NCBI RefSeq assembly: GCF_001761485.1 | Contig: NC_090774.1 | Coordinates: 3,100,001-3,164,000 of the forward strand | Origin: Yarrowia lipolytica | Lineage: Eukaryota; Ascomycota; Dipodascomycetes; Dipodascales | Direction: 5' to 3' | Length of the DNA stretch: 64,000 nt | In this document: positions 43,001-53,730 of the stretch, one piece after another | Layout of the letters: every line of letters begins with the position of its first letter | How positions within the stretch are numbered: position 1 is the first letter of the stretch | Translations under genes and position numbers: made by a program | The notes under the pieces: model-generated | What the model saw: the letters and a program-made list of their open reading frames with translations, nothing else | Databases searched by the model: none | Told to the model about the DNA's origin: nothing

Positions 43001-44593
43001 ATCTACAATCAGTCAATATGCCCAACCAAAGGGATGATATAAAGTTGAATATTGGTAAACAACGGGGGTTGGGTATATAAACCGATATAGGATCAAATAG
43101 GAAAAAATGTGGCAAATTTTCAACAGAGAAAAGGGCTACCAACGAACCTGCTCCTTTTTAGTTTACTGCTTACCAACACCGCAAATTTTACCCAATTTTA
43201 CCCATGTTAGCCTAACTTGAACGCTTCTAGACCCCTCGGTTATTGCTCTAAAATCCGCACCATGCAGAAGCGTGAAGAATGGCAGGAGGTGGTTTCACAG
43301 AACCGTAGGCAAGGTGCATTTGAAGAGGTATTACGAGTTCTATCTATTTATATGTATTTTACCATCGGAAACTCTCTATAAGTGCTCTCAAAGTCCCCAC
43401 TGACCTCCCCCCGACATTTTCTGCCTCGCAGTCACAAAATATTACCACTTCCAATTTCCGGCCCGAGGTCTTACTTTTGCCTTTACACCCTTGTTGCTAT
43501 GTCGACTTGCAATGAGTGATCATGAAGGGGTATACGAGGGGAGTAAGAGAGAACCGAGGCTGCCACCTAACCGTATCAGGTGTCCCTTTGACATTGGTTT
43601 CTACGGTCGAATGACTGAAAATGTCGTCATGTGTTCCGGGAAACTCCCGATATTACAGTGTAAAATTGCTTACTTCGAAAACGTCTAAATTCTCTATTTT
43701 CTCTGTTCTCCGGAACGGACAAACCCCGGCTGCCTCTGGCCTGTCACGCAGGTGCACAGCTGCCCCAGGGTCTTTGTACATGCAATATGGCACGACTTTG
43801 AATTGCCAGTTCGCTCTTGTTATCTGCATTTTGACTTTCGGGCGAGCGGAGGTCGCGGGTAAGTGGCAGGATACAACCCCTAGTGTTGCCGGAATATGTT
43901 AACAAGGGGTTATATCGATGAATATCAAATGAATCGGTGAATCCGAACGAATATAAATGTGCTTGTTGCTCCCCAGGTGGTCAGAACCACTGCGTTGTTT
44001 GCAGTATGTACAGAACCACTGCGTTGTTTGCAGTATGTACCCCAGATACAAAGGACCGCCATGACGTAAGTATATGAAAGTATACTGCATAAGGTTGGCA
44101 CTACTCGTACGGGATAATTACGGGGTGCCATACAGTAGTAGACTGAGAGCTGTTAGTGGATGGCAGTCATGTGTGAACGTGAGGGCAGCTACCAGAAACC
44201 GCTCGGAATGCGTGTTTGTGTTCAGTATACGTTTTTCCCCGTTCAACTTGCGTCTCGCCCAATCACCGTAGATACTCCTTTACAGTATGTCTGTCCCGCA
44301 TAAACTTGTGACAGCTGCATCCAGGGTTATCCGGTTTATGATGCTCCATTAACCCGAACCTCGGGCAGCCAAGAAAGTTATCGCAAAGTTTGAGAGCTAG
44401 CGGTTATCAGATACTTGTATTCATATATATATGGAGAACGAGGTCTCCCTGTTACACAGCAGTCACAAACAACAGCACAAGCAGTATTAAACGATCTCAC
44501 ACGCAGCATAGCGACACAACCACCAGTAACGCAGACACGAGACATCCACAGATAATCAAAATCACCATACCCATCACAACGACCACAACGATC
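40065..44593. other. 4.5 kb gene desert
   Basis: No frame here shows coding character. The longest ATG frames are 60-90 codons with no domain and no good intron partners. Contents worth naming are scattered CTACTTGTAG motifs (41358, 42336, 42567, 42815, 42914), a perfect 29-bp tandem duplication at 43982-44039, and several long A/T-rich stretches. The region could hold a noncoding RNA, origin or other chromosomal element, but nothing identifies one. Confidence 0.55.
43982..44039. repeat. Perfect 29-bp tandem duplication
   Basis: Two adjacent identical 29-base copies (43982-44010 and 44011-44039), beginning CAGAACCACTGCGTTG. Confidence 0.95.
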
Positions 44594-45160
44594 ATGACCA
44601 CCACATCTTCTACCACAGCACCAATAAAACAAACAGTGGCACAGGCTACCAATCCACAGCTGCTTCGACCGTTGCTCGAAAAATACATGGGAAACCAGCT
44701 AGCCGCAGACATGTTACTCCAAGCATGCAACTTTCTGCAACCGACGAAATCGCCTCTCACACGCTACAGACGATTATCTCCTTCAACTGTAGAGGCTCTC
44801 ATTTCCATTCCCTCCCTAGGCCTCGACTTTGTGTGGATCTCCACCTCTATCTCAGCTTTGCACTGGGAACTGCGATGTATCCATCTTCTGGGCGGATTTG
44901 AGAACATGTACTGGGTGCCCTGGTCAAAGAACATGGCCGAAGCCGACTCCGAATACAACCTACGTCGACAGACAGAGGCTACAAGACACAAAAGCAAGAT
45001 TGCACACGAAGAGGTTCGGTCGGAGTTGGTGCGAATCTTTGAGGGAGGAAGTGATTCGGACTTGAACTCGGATCTGGGCTCGAACTCGGGCTCAGACTCA
45101 ACAGAAGACGTGGTAGACAGCGAGGACGAGTACTGGAACTCCTACGATGACTACTGCTGA
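44594..45160 (+). CDS. Orphan 188-residue protein with acidic Ser/Asp tail
   Basis: I do not recognise this protein. The frame from ATG 44594 runs 188 codons. The N-terminus is Thr-rich (MTTTSSTTAP). The middle has a plausible globular part with LLRPLLEKYMGNQLAADMLL and aromatic segments such as LDFVWISTS and NMYWVPWSKNMAEA. The C-terminus is a repetitive SDSDLNSDLGSNSGSDS stretch followed by an acidic, Tyr-ending tail. Codon use is moderately biased. The 5' extension to 44390 uses only a TTG start. It may be lineage-specific. It stands alone after the 4.5 kb desert. Confidence 0.6.
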   Translation: MTTTSSTTAPIKQTVAQATNPQLLRPLLEKYMGNQLAADMLLQACNFLQPTKSPLTRYRRLSPSTVEALISIPSLGLDFVWISTSISALHWELRCIHLLGGFENMYWVPWSKNMAEADSEYNLRRQTEATRHKSKIAHEEVRSELVRIFEGGSDSDLNSDLGSNSGSDSTEDVVDSEDEYWNSYDDYC

Positions 45161-46087
45161 TTCTAATGGCTGCTGTCGGTTGTTGATTTTTTTGCTTATC
45201 GATAATTCCGACGCGAGGATCTACATGACTGCGGAAGTACGTACGTCATGATACATATTGTATATTATTTATTGCATCGGCGCTTGCGTCCCAACGAAGA
45301 AATATGAGGTGTAGACCGTTTGTGAGTTGTAGACTGATAATCTTCTCTTCCTACAAATAGAATAATATATGCTGTCTGCTCGTGATTTCTCTGGCCTTTT
45401 TTAAATTATCCATGTTTTATCTCAGAGACCAAATATTTACTTATTCCCAGCCACACGAAAATGTCTCAAATGACGGCTCTGGTAAACTCAGCAACTAACG
45501 GTTGTCGATCACTCACGTGGTGCGTTGTGGGTCATGTGTCCACCTGTTTGATCGCAAGATCTCGGTGTTCCGGGGTTAGCGGGAAACCTACGTAACCGTG
45601 TTGGAGTGAAGTAACTAATGGGAATGAATCCAAGATACATACCACGCACTCGAGATCTCTGCGCCTCAAGTCTGATCCCCCATAGCAAAACGTATCGTAC
45701 AGTATGTACTGCTAGTGATGCAGTGAAGGTATTGTACTTAGTTCAACTTTTGTTATATGTACTTGGATTGTGCAAGTATATTTAAGGTTGTATGGGCAGT
45801 ATTTTTAATGTCTCTATAAATAATAATGAAAAGTCTTGCAAAGGCGGCTTTTTAGATTGCTCAAATTCCAATACTTGAATGGAACATTTCTTGTACAAGC
45901 ACGATACATGTATCGATATGGACACCAACTCTGGCATCGCTATTTTTCATACTGTCCATTATATAGCCGATTCGTCAGTGTCTAATCCACGTCTCCAAAT
46001 AAACTTTGGTAGTATCCTCCCAGGACTGGAGGATTGAGTTTAGACATCTATACAGTACTGTACACTCAGAATCACGACTTGTACATC
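45161..46087. other. Intergenic (orphan to Cnl2-like gene)
   Basis: 927 bp, AT-rich, no supported gene. A TCACGTGG E-box-like site is near 45514. Confidence 0.55.
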
Positions 46088-46573
46088 ATGGAAAAACAGC
46101 TCCAGGACACTCTCAATGAGTATCTCGTGACAGAATCGACGCTGGAGGACATAGTGTCACTTGAAACTGCGCGCAAAGAGTCCGGACTTCGACACAGAAA
46201 CAACACAAATGCACCCAATATTCCGGCCACTGTCTATGCTGCTTTGCGAATCCAGAAACACAGACAACTGGACCAGGTAGCCGCTAACATTGAAGATTTC
46301 ATAGAGAGTCTTGAATTGAACAAAGACACATCAAGCTCTTCGCCTGACGCCGTGTTTGAGCGACTCATTAGCCTTATGGAGGCTCTGGAGGAGAGCGTCA
46401 ATCATAGAACAGATGGGCTGCTCTGGGACGCCAATGACGTCGCACAGACACTAGGCAACCAGGTGGGATCTCTGAAGGATTTTCAAGTGGGCGAATCGGA
46501 AGTGGACAAGCAGGCCGTGGAGGGTGTGTTAGAGAGTTTGGGGGAGCTGAAGGATACGCTGAGTAAGACATGA
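46088..46573 (+). CDS. Probable Cnl2/Nkp2-family kinetochore protein
   Basis: 161 residues, mostly predicted helical. The first half, with NEYLVTESTLEDIVSLET followed by a basic loop, AALRIQKHRQLDQVAANIEDF, follows the layout of the Cnl2/Nkp2 family as I remember it: a short helix ending in a SL motif, then an Arg-rich reading of about twenty residues, then LxxQRxxDxxxVxxNI. Cnl2 (S. pombe) and Nkp2 (S. cerevisiae) are small inner-kinetochore subunits associated with the COMA/Ctf19 complex. The C-terminal half is a coiled-coil-like Leu/Glu-rich segment. The longer frame to 46034 begins with TTG. The family call is by eye and could be wrong. Confidence 0.55.
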   Translation: MEKQLQDTLNEYLVTESTLEDIVSLETARKESGLRHRNNTNAPNIPATVYAALRIQKHRQLDQVAANIEDFIESLELNKDTSSSSPDAVFERLISLMEALEESVNHRTDGLLWDANDVAQTLGNQVGSLKDFQVGESEVDKQAVEGVLESLGELKDTLSKT

Positions 46574-47360
46574 TCGCAGCGAATGGTTTAATCCAGTATC
46601 TTACGTGATACACGTGATTTGCGCGTGATATATACGTGTCACGTGGTATAATCTTTCCGGTTGACGAGCCTAACACGCGATTGTGGACAACTCGCGCGTA
46701 AAACCTGAATTACGGCATTCACCACCCTACAGACTTGCGTGATCAGAGTCATATTACACGACATGAGTACGTGACATAGACGATGGAGATAACTGCTTGG
46801 AATCGGTGTATGATGACCACACCTTTGGATGCCATTGGTGCCTCTCCGGATCACTTCATGTCCTTTCGCCAGAGCTGCCTGATATGCATTTTGTACCCAG
46901 AATCTATGGCTAGAACCCTACCAGTTCATAGACATCCCCAGAACATTTCCAGCTAATATACTTATTGATTTACAAATTGATATTTTTTATTGTAGTGGCA
47001 GTAGTTCGTGGGAGCGTTGTATACATCTTGTCGATTAACTGCGGCTTGAGCCCAGAAACTAGGGATAATCAAGAGATTAGAACCACGGTGCCTGAGTATG
47101 TACTGGTTTTCTGCACGTCTGTAACTACTTGTAGCTAGCAATCGAGCATGGTACGAGTACCTACCCCCATCATTGTCTGGTCAATATGCTAATACATATA
47201 TGTACACACTCTTCCGGAAGTGTTCTATTAGTCTCCGGTTGTGGGTGACCATTGTGTCTGCTCATGAGACATCTGAGCTGTGCTCTTAAATCACATCACA
47301 TACACAGGTCTCCCGTGCTCAGTTGGTGACTATCCTAAGCACTCGTACTGCGCAGTCAGA
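46574..47360. other. Intergenic, convergent (Cnl2-like / TAD3)
   Basis: 787 bp without a supported gene. A cluster of ACGTG elements at 46603-46645 includes CACGTG at 46611 and the CDEI-like GTCACGTG at 46638-46645. Confidence 0.55.
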
Positions 47361-48481
47361 TTACGCGTTAACACTCTCATCCACCTTTTCAACCCCCAAA
47401 TCGTCTCCAACCCACTTCCACACCTCATACTTCCAGTTCAGCTGCGGGTTCCAGTGGATACCGTGGCTACCTCCTGAGTTGGGTTCGATTCCTCCAGACC
47501 CAGGGCTAGACTCAACGTACACCAGTCGTCCAACTCTGGAATGGTTCAGAGCCATGGCGCACATGGGACATGGCTCATGGGTGGTGTACACATGCATTTC
47601 CAGACACAGATAAAGTCTGTCATCTTCTTCTCCGTCAATTGTTTCTTGTTTTCCTTCTCTTTCTCTCTCCTGCTTGCTAGTGCCTCTTTCCTGGCGTCTA
47701 GCAAGCTCCTGGGACGCGATTTCGGCAATGGCTTCCATCGTGCAGTGGTTCAGAGGGTTACCCTGTTTGTGTCGAGTATCGAGCTTTCGGCTAAGCACTT
47801 CTCCCGTCTTGGGGTCCACTATCAGAGTGGCTACAGGCAGTTCTTTCGTTCCAGAGTTGGCTTTACTCAGAGCAATGACCTCGTTGAGTTTCTGTTTCAT
47901 CTCGGAGAGCTCAGAATCCGACAACTTGGTTTGTATAGCTGCTGTATTACCTCTCCACATGATTGGCCAGGCGTTTCTCGACCACTCCACAGACTCCTGT
48001 TTGGTGAAGGGCAGGTACTTCGATGCATAGTCAGTATGAAAGGGCGGCTCGTAGCTGAGAATGGCGGTGATTCCGGCCTTGATAGTCTCGAAATCAACCT
48101 CTGTGTCCTTAGACGCGATGATCACTCTCAGAAATACCTCGCTGGCGGGTTTCTTTTCGGTTGAGTCTGCCGTCTCTCCTTCAACTTGTCCTTCCTTGAT
48201 CAAATCAGCCTCTTTGGCGATTCTACGCAGATGTCCAAGATCATGGGCATCTTCGTCGACGTGGTCTTTGATAAGTCTGTGTTAGGAATAGATCGTGTGC
48301 GACTTGGATCTTCAGATACTTACTTCACCACCACTCCAGACTTGTTTGCAGGAATGGTTGTAGTTAGTAGGGGGATGAGTTCCAGGCCTCGGTGGTCGTC
48401 CTGGTACTTGATTTGCCAGAAACTGTCGTCGATGACGTTGTTTCGGGGATTGCTTTTCAGCTTGTGGACGAACTCCGACAT
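47361..48481 (-). CDS. Tad3, non-catalytic subunit of tRNA adenosine deaminase, two exons
   Basis: On the minus strand, exon 1 is 48481-48324 and exon 2 is 48276-47361, giving 357 residues. The intron starts GTAAGT and ends CCTAACACAG. Exon 1 supplies MSEFVHKLKSNPRNNVIDDSFWQIK, and exon 2 the deaminase fold. The zinc ligands are His-230 in NPLNHCTMEAI and Cys-289/Cys-292 in EPCPMCAMALNHSR. In active deaminases the first motif is HAE; here the position of the catalytic Glu is Thr, as expected for Tad3, which pairs with catalytic Tad2. The Tad2/Tad3 dimer converts A34 to inosine in tRNA anticodons, including tRNA-Ser(AGA) of the type encoded in this window. A charged insertion (QERGTSKQERERE) lies between the motifs. 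Confidence 0.93.
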
Positions 48482-49552
48482 GTTGGCGATTTACAGTGTA
48501 CAAATTTCACTTCGATCTAGACCTTTTTTTTTTCTGCATGCTCATGCAGTCTAGCAAGTCTAATTTGGAGATGGAGAAGAGAGAGGTGGAAGTACAAGTA
48601 TGGGATGCGGGGGGCATATAAGAGTGAAACAAGCACTTCTACTTGTTCGCTACCGGCAATTGTAACATTACGAACGCCCAAAAGATTGTGATTAGGCAAA
48701 TTCGAACAACACAACTGAAACACGCGTACGAGTACAGTACTTGTACAATTATGTAATATCATACTGTACTCTTACCAATCAGTTCTTCTACCACAGCCAG
48801 TAGCAAAAATGACATTAGTAATCACATCAAAACTGATGACATTTTCCTTTCACTACTACAAGCAGCCACGTCCCCTCATCAATCACGTGAAACACTCGAC
48901 TCCACCATCATCAAGTTACCCCACAAATGCCGGACCTTCGACTACTGTACTTGTAGCTAGCTAATCACGTTCACTGCATGAAGTAGGCGTGGTATTATGA
49001 TTACATATTACTGTATGACGTCGCTAAAAAGCATTAAATCAGGACGGGCATTTAAAGGACATAAAAAACATCTTTTTGTATAGACATGTTGATATAAATA
49101 TGATGCTCAAGACACGAGGATACAACAAATTTCATAATTTTCTCAACTCGTCACACCGAATAGCTGTTATTCCAAGGTCCAGTATTTACCCAACAGAACC
49201 TAAACAGAGGCATCATCTCATTAAGCTTCCTAACATTCCCAACGGTGACACGTACCAGTGTTAATAATGGTAACCTACTGTACGTCTTAGTATGGAAGTG
49301 CATTACGTGGTTTTAGCAGGCAGAACGAATAGTCAGCAATGAAATACGGAACAGGTATATGCTCCCACCGAAAGCAAAAATATCACAGGTACACCTTAAC
49401 ACACCACGTGATAACTTTGTTTGAAGGTGTTTGTTGTCCCAACTCTGCTGTATCAACCTTGTCTGACTCTTCCCTCCCCCTTGGTACGTAGCCAGCAGAG
49501 TTCAAGATACTTTTGTGGAGAGTTTGAAGCACCGTCTTTGGTTTCTTTCAAC
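48482..49552. other. Divergent region TAD3 / EPT1
   Basis: 1.07 kb without a supported gene. It contains a T-run just upstream of TAD3 (48525-48534), CGTACGAGTACAGTACTTGTAC at 48726-48747 and TGTACTTGTAGCTAGCTA near 48947. Confidence 0.55.
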
Positions 49553-51461
49553 ATGCTCAGTCAAGATCCCGAGTCGCAGATGCCCCAGCAGCGAAATTTT
49601 TCGAGTGAGTGACGTTGTGAACTTGAGTTGGTCAAGTGAAATTGGCCGTTGGCGTTGTTGCGCAGGCGTGTGTTGCTTCACAGACAGGCAGGTTGCCAGA
49701 CAGCAGGGTGTTTGCATTCCGTGTCTCGTTCCATGCTCTCTGTGTAACGGCCACTAGCTCACGGCACTTGTGGGTAGCTCGTGCTAAAGGCATGGGTAAA
49801 AGCCCCTCTATGATTGGGACTTGCGGTTGGGTTGGGCTGGGTACAAACACATGCTATGCTCATCAGCTCAGCCGTGCCATGGGCCATCAACCAACTTTTC
49901 TCCCGACCCTAATCCCCTCCACACTACTAATGCCAGGATTCCACCACATCAACCCCGACAGTCTAGTGCATCTAAAGTCGTACCAGTACAGAGTGAGTAT
50001 CACCAGTTTGGCGGTCACACGGTGACAGCAATGTGACAACAGCCATGGAAGCAAGGACAGAAGCAGGGGCGGAGCAGCAGCAGGGTCTGCAACAGGGACA
50101 CAATCGACGTGTAAGAGATGAACCCATCAGTCTCTCACGCGACCTCATGACCAGTATGGCATTCGATGTGTCGTCTTGACCAATTCACACACTCCGTGTC
50201 ATACTTGATTTAACTGTCATCACAAAATGACACGTTCAGTGCCTGAAACCGAACAACGCAACCACTGTGCTACATATACACTGTCGCCGCGATATCGACA
50301 CGTCTATCTTCTTATAACCCCCTAACTCAGAGCGTCGATAAATCCTACCTGTCTAAGTACATCCTGAACCCATGGTGGACTTACGCAGCAACCTTCATGC
50401 CTGATTGGCTGGCTCCCAACGCCATCACTCTCATCGGTGTCTCCGGCATGCTCCTGTCAATCTTCTTCACCGTCTGGTACACCCCCGAGCTCACCGGCGA
50501 CGGTCCCTCCTGGATCTACTTCTTCTCTGCCTTTTCGCTCTTCTTCTACCAGACCATGGACAATATTGACGGCAAGCAGGCCCGTCGAACTGGCTCTTCC
50601 TCTCCTCTGGGAGAGCTGTTTGACCACGGAATCGACTCCCTCAACTGCACCTACGGCGGAATTGTCAACTGCGGTGCTGTGGCCCTTGGTTCCACCTCCT
50701 ACGGAGGCCTCATGGTTCTGTCCACCTGTATTGGTATGTACTTTTCTACCTGGGAGACTTACTACACCCACACTCTTTACCTGGGAGTTGTTAACGGCCC
50801 CACCGAAGGGCTAGTGGTGGCCCTGTCTACCATGCTAATCTCCGGCTTCATGGGCACCGACATCTGGAAGGAGGATGCCGTTGAGGTGCTCCCCTTCCTC
50901 TCCTTCATGGTTCCCGAGTACCTCAAGCTCAACGAGTTCTGGGTCTGGGTCGTCATGTTCACCCTCGTGGTGCTGCACGTGCCTTTCTGCGTGTGGAACG
51001 TCTATTGGGCCTGCAAGGAGGACGATGTGCCTTTCTCCGAGGCTCTGGTGGGCCTCCTGCCCTTTGGCGTGGCCGGAGGAGCTGCCTACGTGTGGCTGCA
51101 GAGTCCTTATTCCACTGTGCTGGTTGACAACCACCTTGTGCTATTTGGACTGACCGCCTCGTGGGTCTTTGGCCGGCTGACCACCGGTGTGATTCTCAAC
51201 CACCTCACCAAGCTCGAGTTCCCTCTGTGGAACTCCACCCTGATTCCTCTTCTGGGAGCCACCGTTCTGTTCTACCTGCTCCCTGCCCTGGGTCTACTGC
51301 CCCAGGACAATCCCCACTTCGAGACTCTGTATCTGTGGGGCTTCTTTGTCTACGCTGCCGCGAACTTTTTGACCTGGGCTGTTAACACCATCAATGTCAT
51401 CTGTTCCTACCTTGGCATCCGATGTCTGTCTCTGCGACCCGTGGACAACAAGACCAACTAG
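49553..51461 (+). CDS. CDP-alcohol phosphotransferase (Ept1/Cpt1), three exons
   Basis: Exons 49553-49604, 49937-49992 and 50331-51461 give 412 residues. Introns of 332 and 338 bp start GTGAGT; they end ACTAATGCCAG and CCTAACTCAG. Phases agree: the first junction makes an Arg codon, the second lies between codons. The N-terminus then reads INPDSLVHLKSYQYR-SVDKSYLSKYILNPWW, as in yeast Ept1/Cpt1. The catalytic motif DGKQAR(x8)G(x3)D(x3)D is complete in DNIDGKQARRTGSSSPLGEL followed by FDHGID. Multiple membrane helices follow. The enzyme transfers phosphoethanolamine or phosphocholine from CDP to diacylglycerol in the ER (Kennedy pathway); which alcohol is preferred cannot be read from sequence. 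The first intron's branch sequence departs from CTAAC, so that acceptor is the least certain junction. Confidence 0.92.
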
Positions 51462-52003
51462 ACAAAAATAGACGTTCAACTATAGAAGGGGTATGTGACA
51501 TCTCACAAAAACTTGCAGGAGGTTCATACCCAAAATAATGAAAATATGAGAAAATCTGATCCGGTGCAGTCCCCCAAGGGCATTGGTATGTATATTAAAG
51601 ATGTTGTAAGTGACGGTCGTATAAGAATGCGTCTACATCTGGAGTAAACTGTGACGGACATCCTGCGATATTCAGAAGTTGTAGTTGTAACATACCTCAA
51701 TGTGTCCTACCAGACTGTAGTCCTATTACTTCACCTACTTGTAGTATGTACAGTATATAATATAAATGAATCATAATTCTATGTCGTTAATGTTCTTCCC
51801 CTTCTGTGATGCATTATCTGTCTTTCCTGGCAGTTTGGTGTGGGAATGTTCCTTTTTTCATTAGTCTTCGCCCAGTTTCAGGATCAAATATGAATACCCA
51901 ATACCTGTAGCTAGATGATGCTGTCTGCATGTGACGCCAGCTACAAGAGATGTGTTCATTTTAGCAGCGGCAAAACAGCCTACTACACTCATGAGTGCAT
52001 GCT
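51462..52003. other. Intergenic, convergent (EPT1 / RPP1)
   Basis: 542 bp of AT-rich 3' flanks with CCTACTTGTAGTATGTACAG near 51736. No gene. Confidence 0.6.
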
Positions 52004-52780
52004 TTAGACCTTCTGTTTCTTCCTCAACGGCTCTCTCACCTCCTCCGGCTCTGCAATCACCACCTGCTTATAACTCTTCTTTCTGAGCAGTCCGTTTCGA
52101 ATGACCGCCTCTGGGTTCTTGCTCACAGCTTCTCTAGCTCTAGCCGAGTTCAGACCCCAGATGTAGCTCAAGTTCATGATATCAAAAGGGCCCCTGAGAC
52201 TCAGGCTGGACAGAGATTCGCTTGAAATGACAAGTCCTCGACACCGGGCTGCTCTCACTACCAACGAGTTGTTTGCAATCGATGTTTTTCTGGCCAGGGG
52301 ATCACTGGACAAACCCGGTGCATAAACAACCTCGATTTTGACGCCTCTTTCAGTAGCAGCTCCGATGGTCTTGTGTTTCGGAATGCATGGCAGACGGCGA
52401 GTCATGTCCATCGACACAATGTCGACATCCAGATTGGTACAGGCGGCCTGGAGCATTTTTTCCGACATGGGTCTGATGGCCACAATATCAAACTGCTGGT
52501 ATAGGTTGGGAAGGTTGAAGCTGTGGTTGAGGTCCTCGGCAACAATGGTCACTCGCGTGTAGATGCGTATATCCGGGAACTCTTTGTGGATTTCGTCGGG
52601 GACGGGACATTTGAGAGTAGCGGGAATCTTTCCCTGGTAGATGCAGTTGAGAGCCACGGCCTTGTACCCCAGCTCCTGTAGAAACAAAATGGATGCCTTG
52701 GCGGAGGATATTTTGGCTCTATCGGACGGCGACGCGGCATTGGGGCCAGATACAGGCCACGGGATGTTCAGATCGATCAT
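52004..52780 (-). CDS. Rpp1 (Rpp30), RNase P/MRP protein subunit
   Basis: 258 residues beginning MIDLNIPWPV, the conserved Rpp1 start (yeast MLVDLNVPWP). The TIM-barrel-like fold is supported by LGYKAVALN, FDIVAIRPMSEKMLQAAC, DVDIVSMD, RLPCIPKHKTIGAATERGVK and IEVVYAPGL, all in the same order as S. cerevisiae Rpp1 (293 aa). The C-terminus is basic (EPLRKKQKV). RNase P cuts the 5' leader of pre-tRNA, and MRP processes rRNA. The frame extends to 52888 through upstream codons, but homology begins exactly at 52780. Confidence 0.94.
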   Translation of the reverse strand: MIDLNIPWPVSGPNAASPSDRAKISSAKASILFLQELGYKAVALNCIYQGKIPATLKCPVPDEIHKEFPDIRIYTRVTIVAEDLNHSFNLPNLYQQFDIVAIRPMSEKMLQAACTNLDVDIVSMDMTRRLPCIPKHKTIGAATERGVKIEVVYAPGLSSDPLARKTSIANNSLVVRAARCRGLVISSESLSSLSLRGPFDIMNLSYIWGLNSARAREAVSKNPEAVIRNGLLRKKSYKQVVIAEPEEVREPLRKKQKV

Positions 52781-53694
52781 TTCGGGTTGTACTTGAGGAT
52801 AGTGGAAGGTAGAGAGGCTTATGTTCAAAATATTGCATACTAAGTTTTGGGTGCATGGGAGGTGCAGCATCAAATGTTTGAAGGTCATGGAGGTAGGGGA
52901 AATGGAGGGACTGATTTGCAGCGAAGATATAGGCTGATAATCTCATTGACTTACTTCGATGTTGATTGGTGATCCCAGAGATAGGACTTGCTGTGTGTGC
53001 GGTTTAGATGAAAGAAGGCACTGGTAAGTATAGAGCTAAAAGATGCTTGGGAGTTTAGTTGAGTATTGTGAATGAGAATGCTGGTGAGAAATTTGGAGGG
53101 CATGGGTGTGTTGCGCGAGCTTGAAATAAAGCACTTAATGGACTCAGTATTGGAAGCACAGTAACTGTGTTGGTTAGAAATCAACCATAACGAAGAATGT
53201 GGTCTCTGAAGGACGTCTGTGGTGTGCTAGAGTGGAACGCGTTTGGGAAGCTGGTTTTTCTATAAGCGAAGATAGGATCTATAGCCCTGAGAGAACTTCA
53301 CTAAGCTCTAAATAAGAGTAGGGAAGAAGAATTGTTACAAGTTGGTACCTGTGCTATGTTCTACCTTGGTGTAGACTCATGATGGACAAAGTCTCTAAGC
53401 CTCGAAAGTCAGAAGGTTGTACACAACGAGTCATAAACTTGAAGATGATGTACAGTTGAATGAATCCCAGCTAAAAACTCTCCACCTTCGTAGCATGTCT
53501 TGCCGTTCGGGTTGGTGGTTTAATACAAGTACAGGGCTCGAGGTGTGTGTGTGTGGGGCAGACATGTCATATTCAAAGCTGTGGAGTTCAGTACGAGTGG
53601 AAAGAAGAGACTTTTATGTTCGATACTCTGAGTATGTCTTTCTTGAAGCATTCTGGAAACATAAGCTCAGATTCTTTATTATATGAGGACTTGT

Positions 53695-53730
53695 AGGAGA
53701 GGAATCAGGAGAGGAATCAGGAGAGGAATC
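53695..53730. repeat. 12-bp minisatellite, three copies
   Basis: AGGAGAGGAATC repeated three times in tandem, followed by a partial copy. Confidence 0.85.

Noticed and set aside
42871-43690. Several 60-90 codon frames in the gene desert
   Set aside because: None has domain similarity, intron partners or codon bias; such lengths are expected by chance in 4.5 kb.
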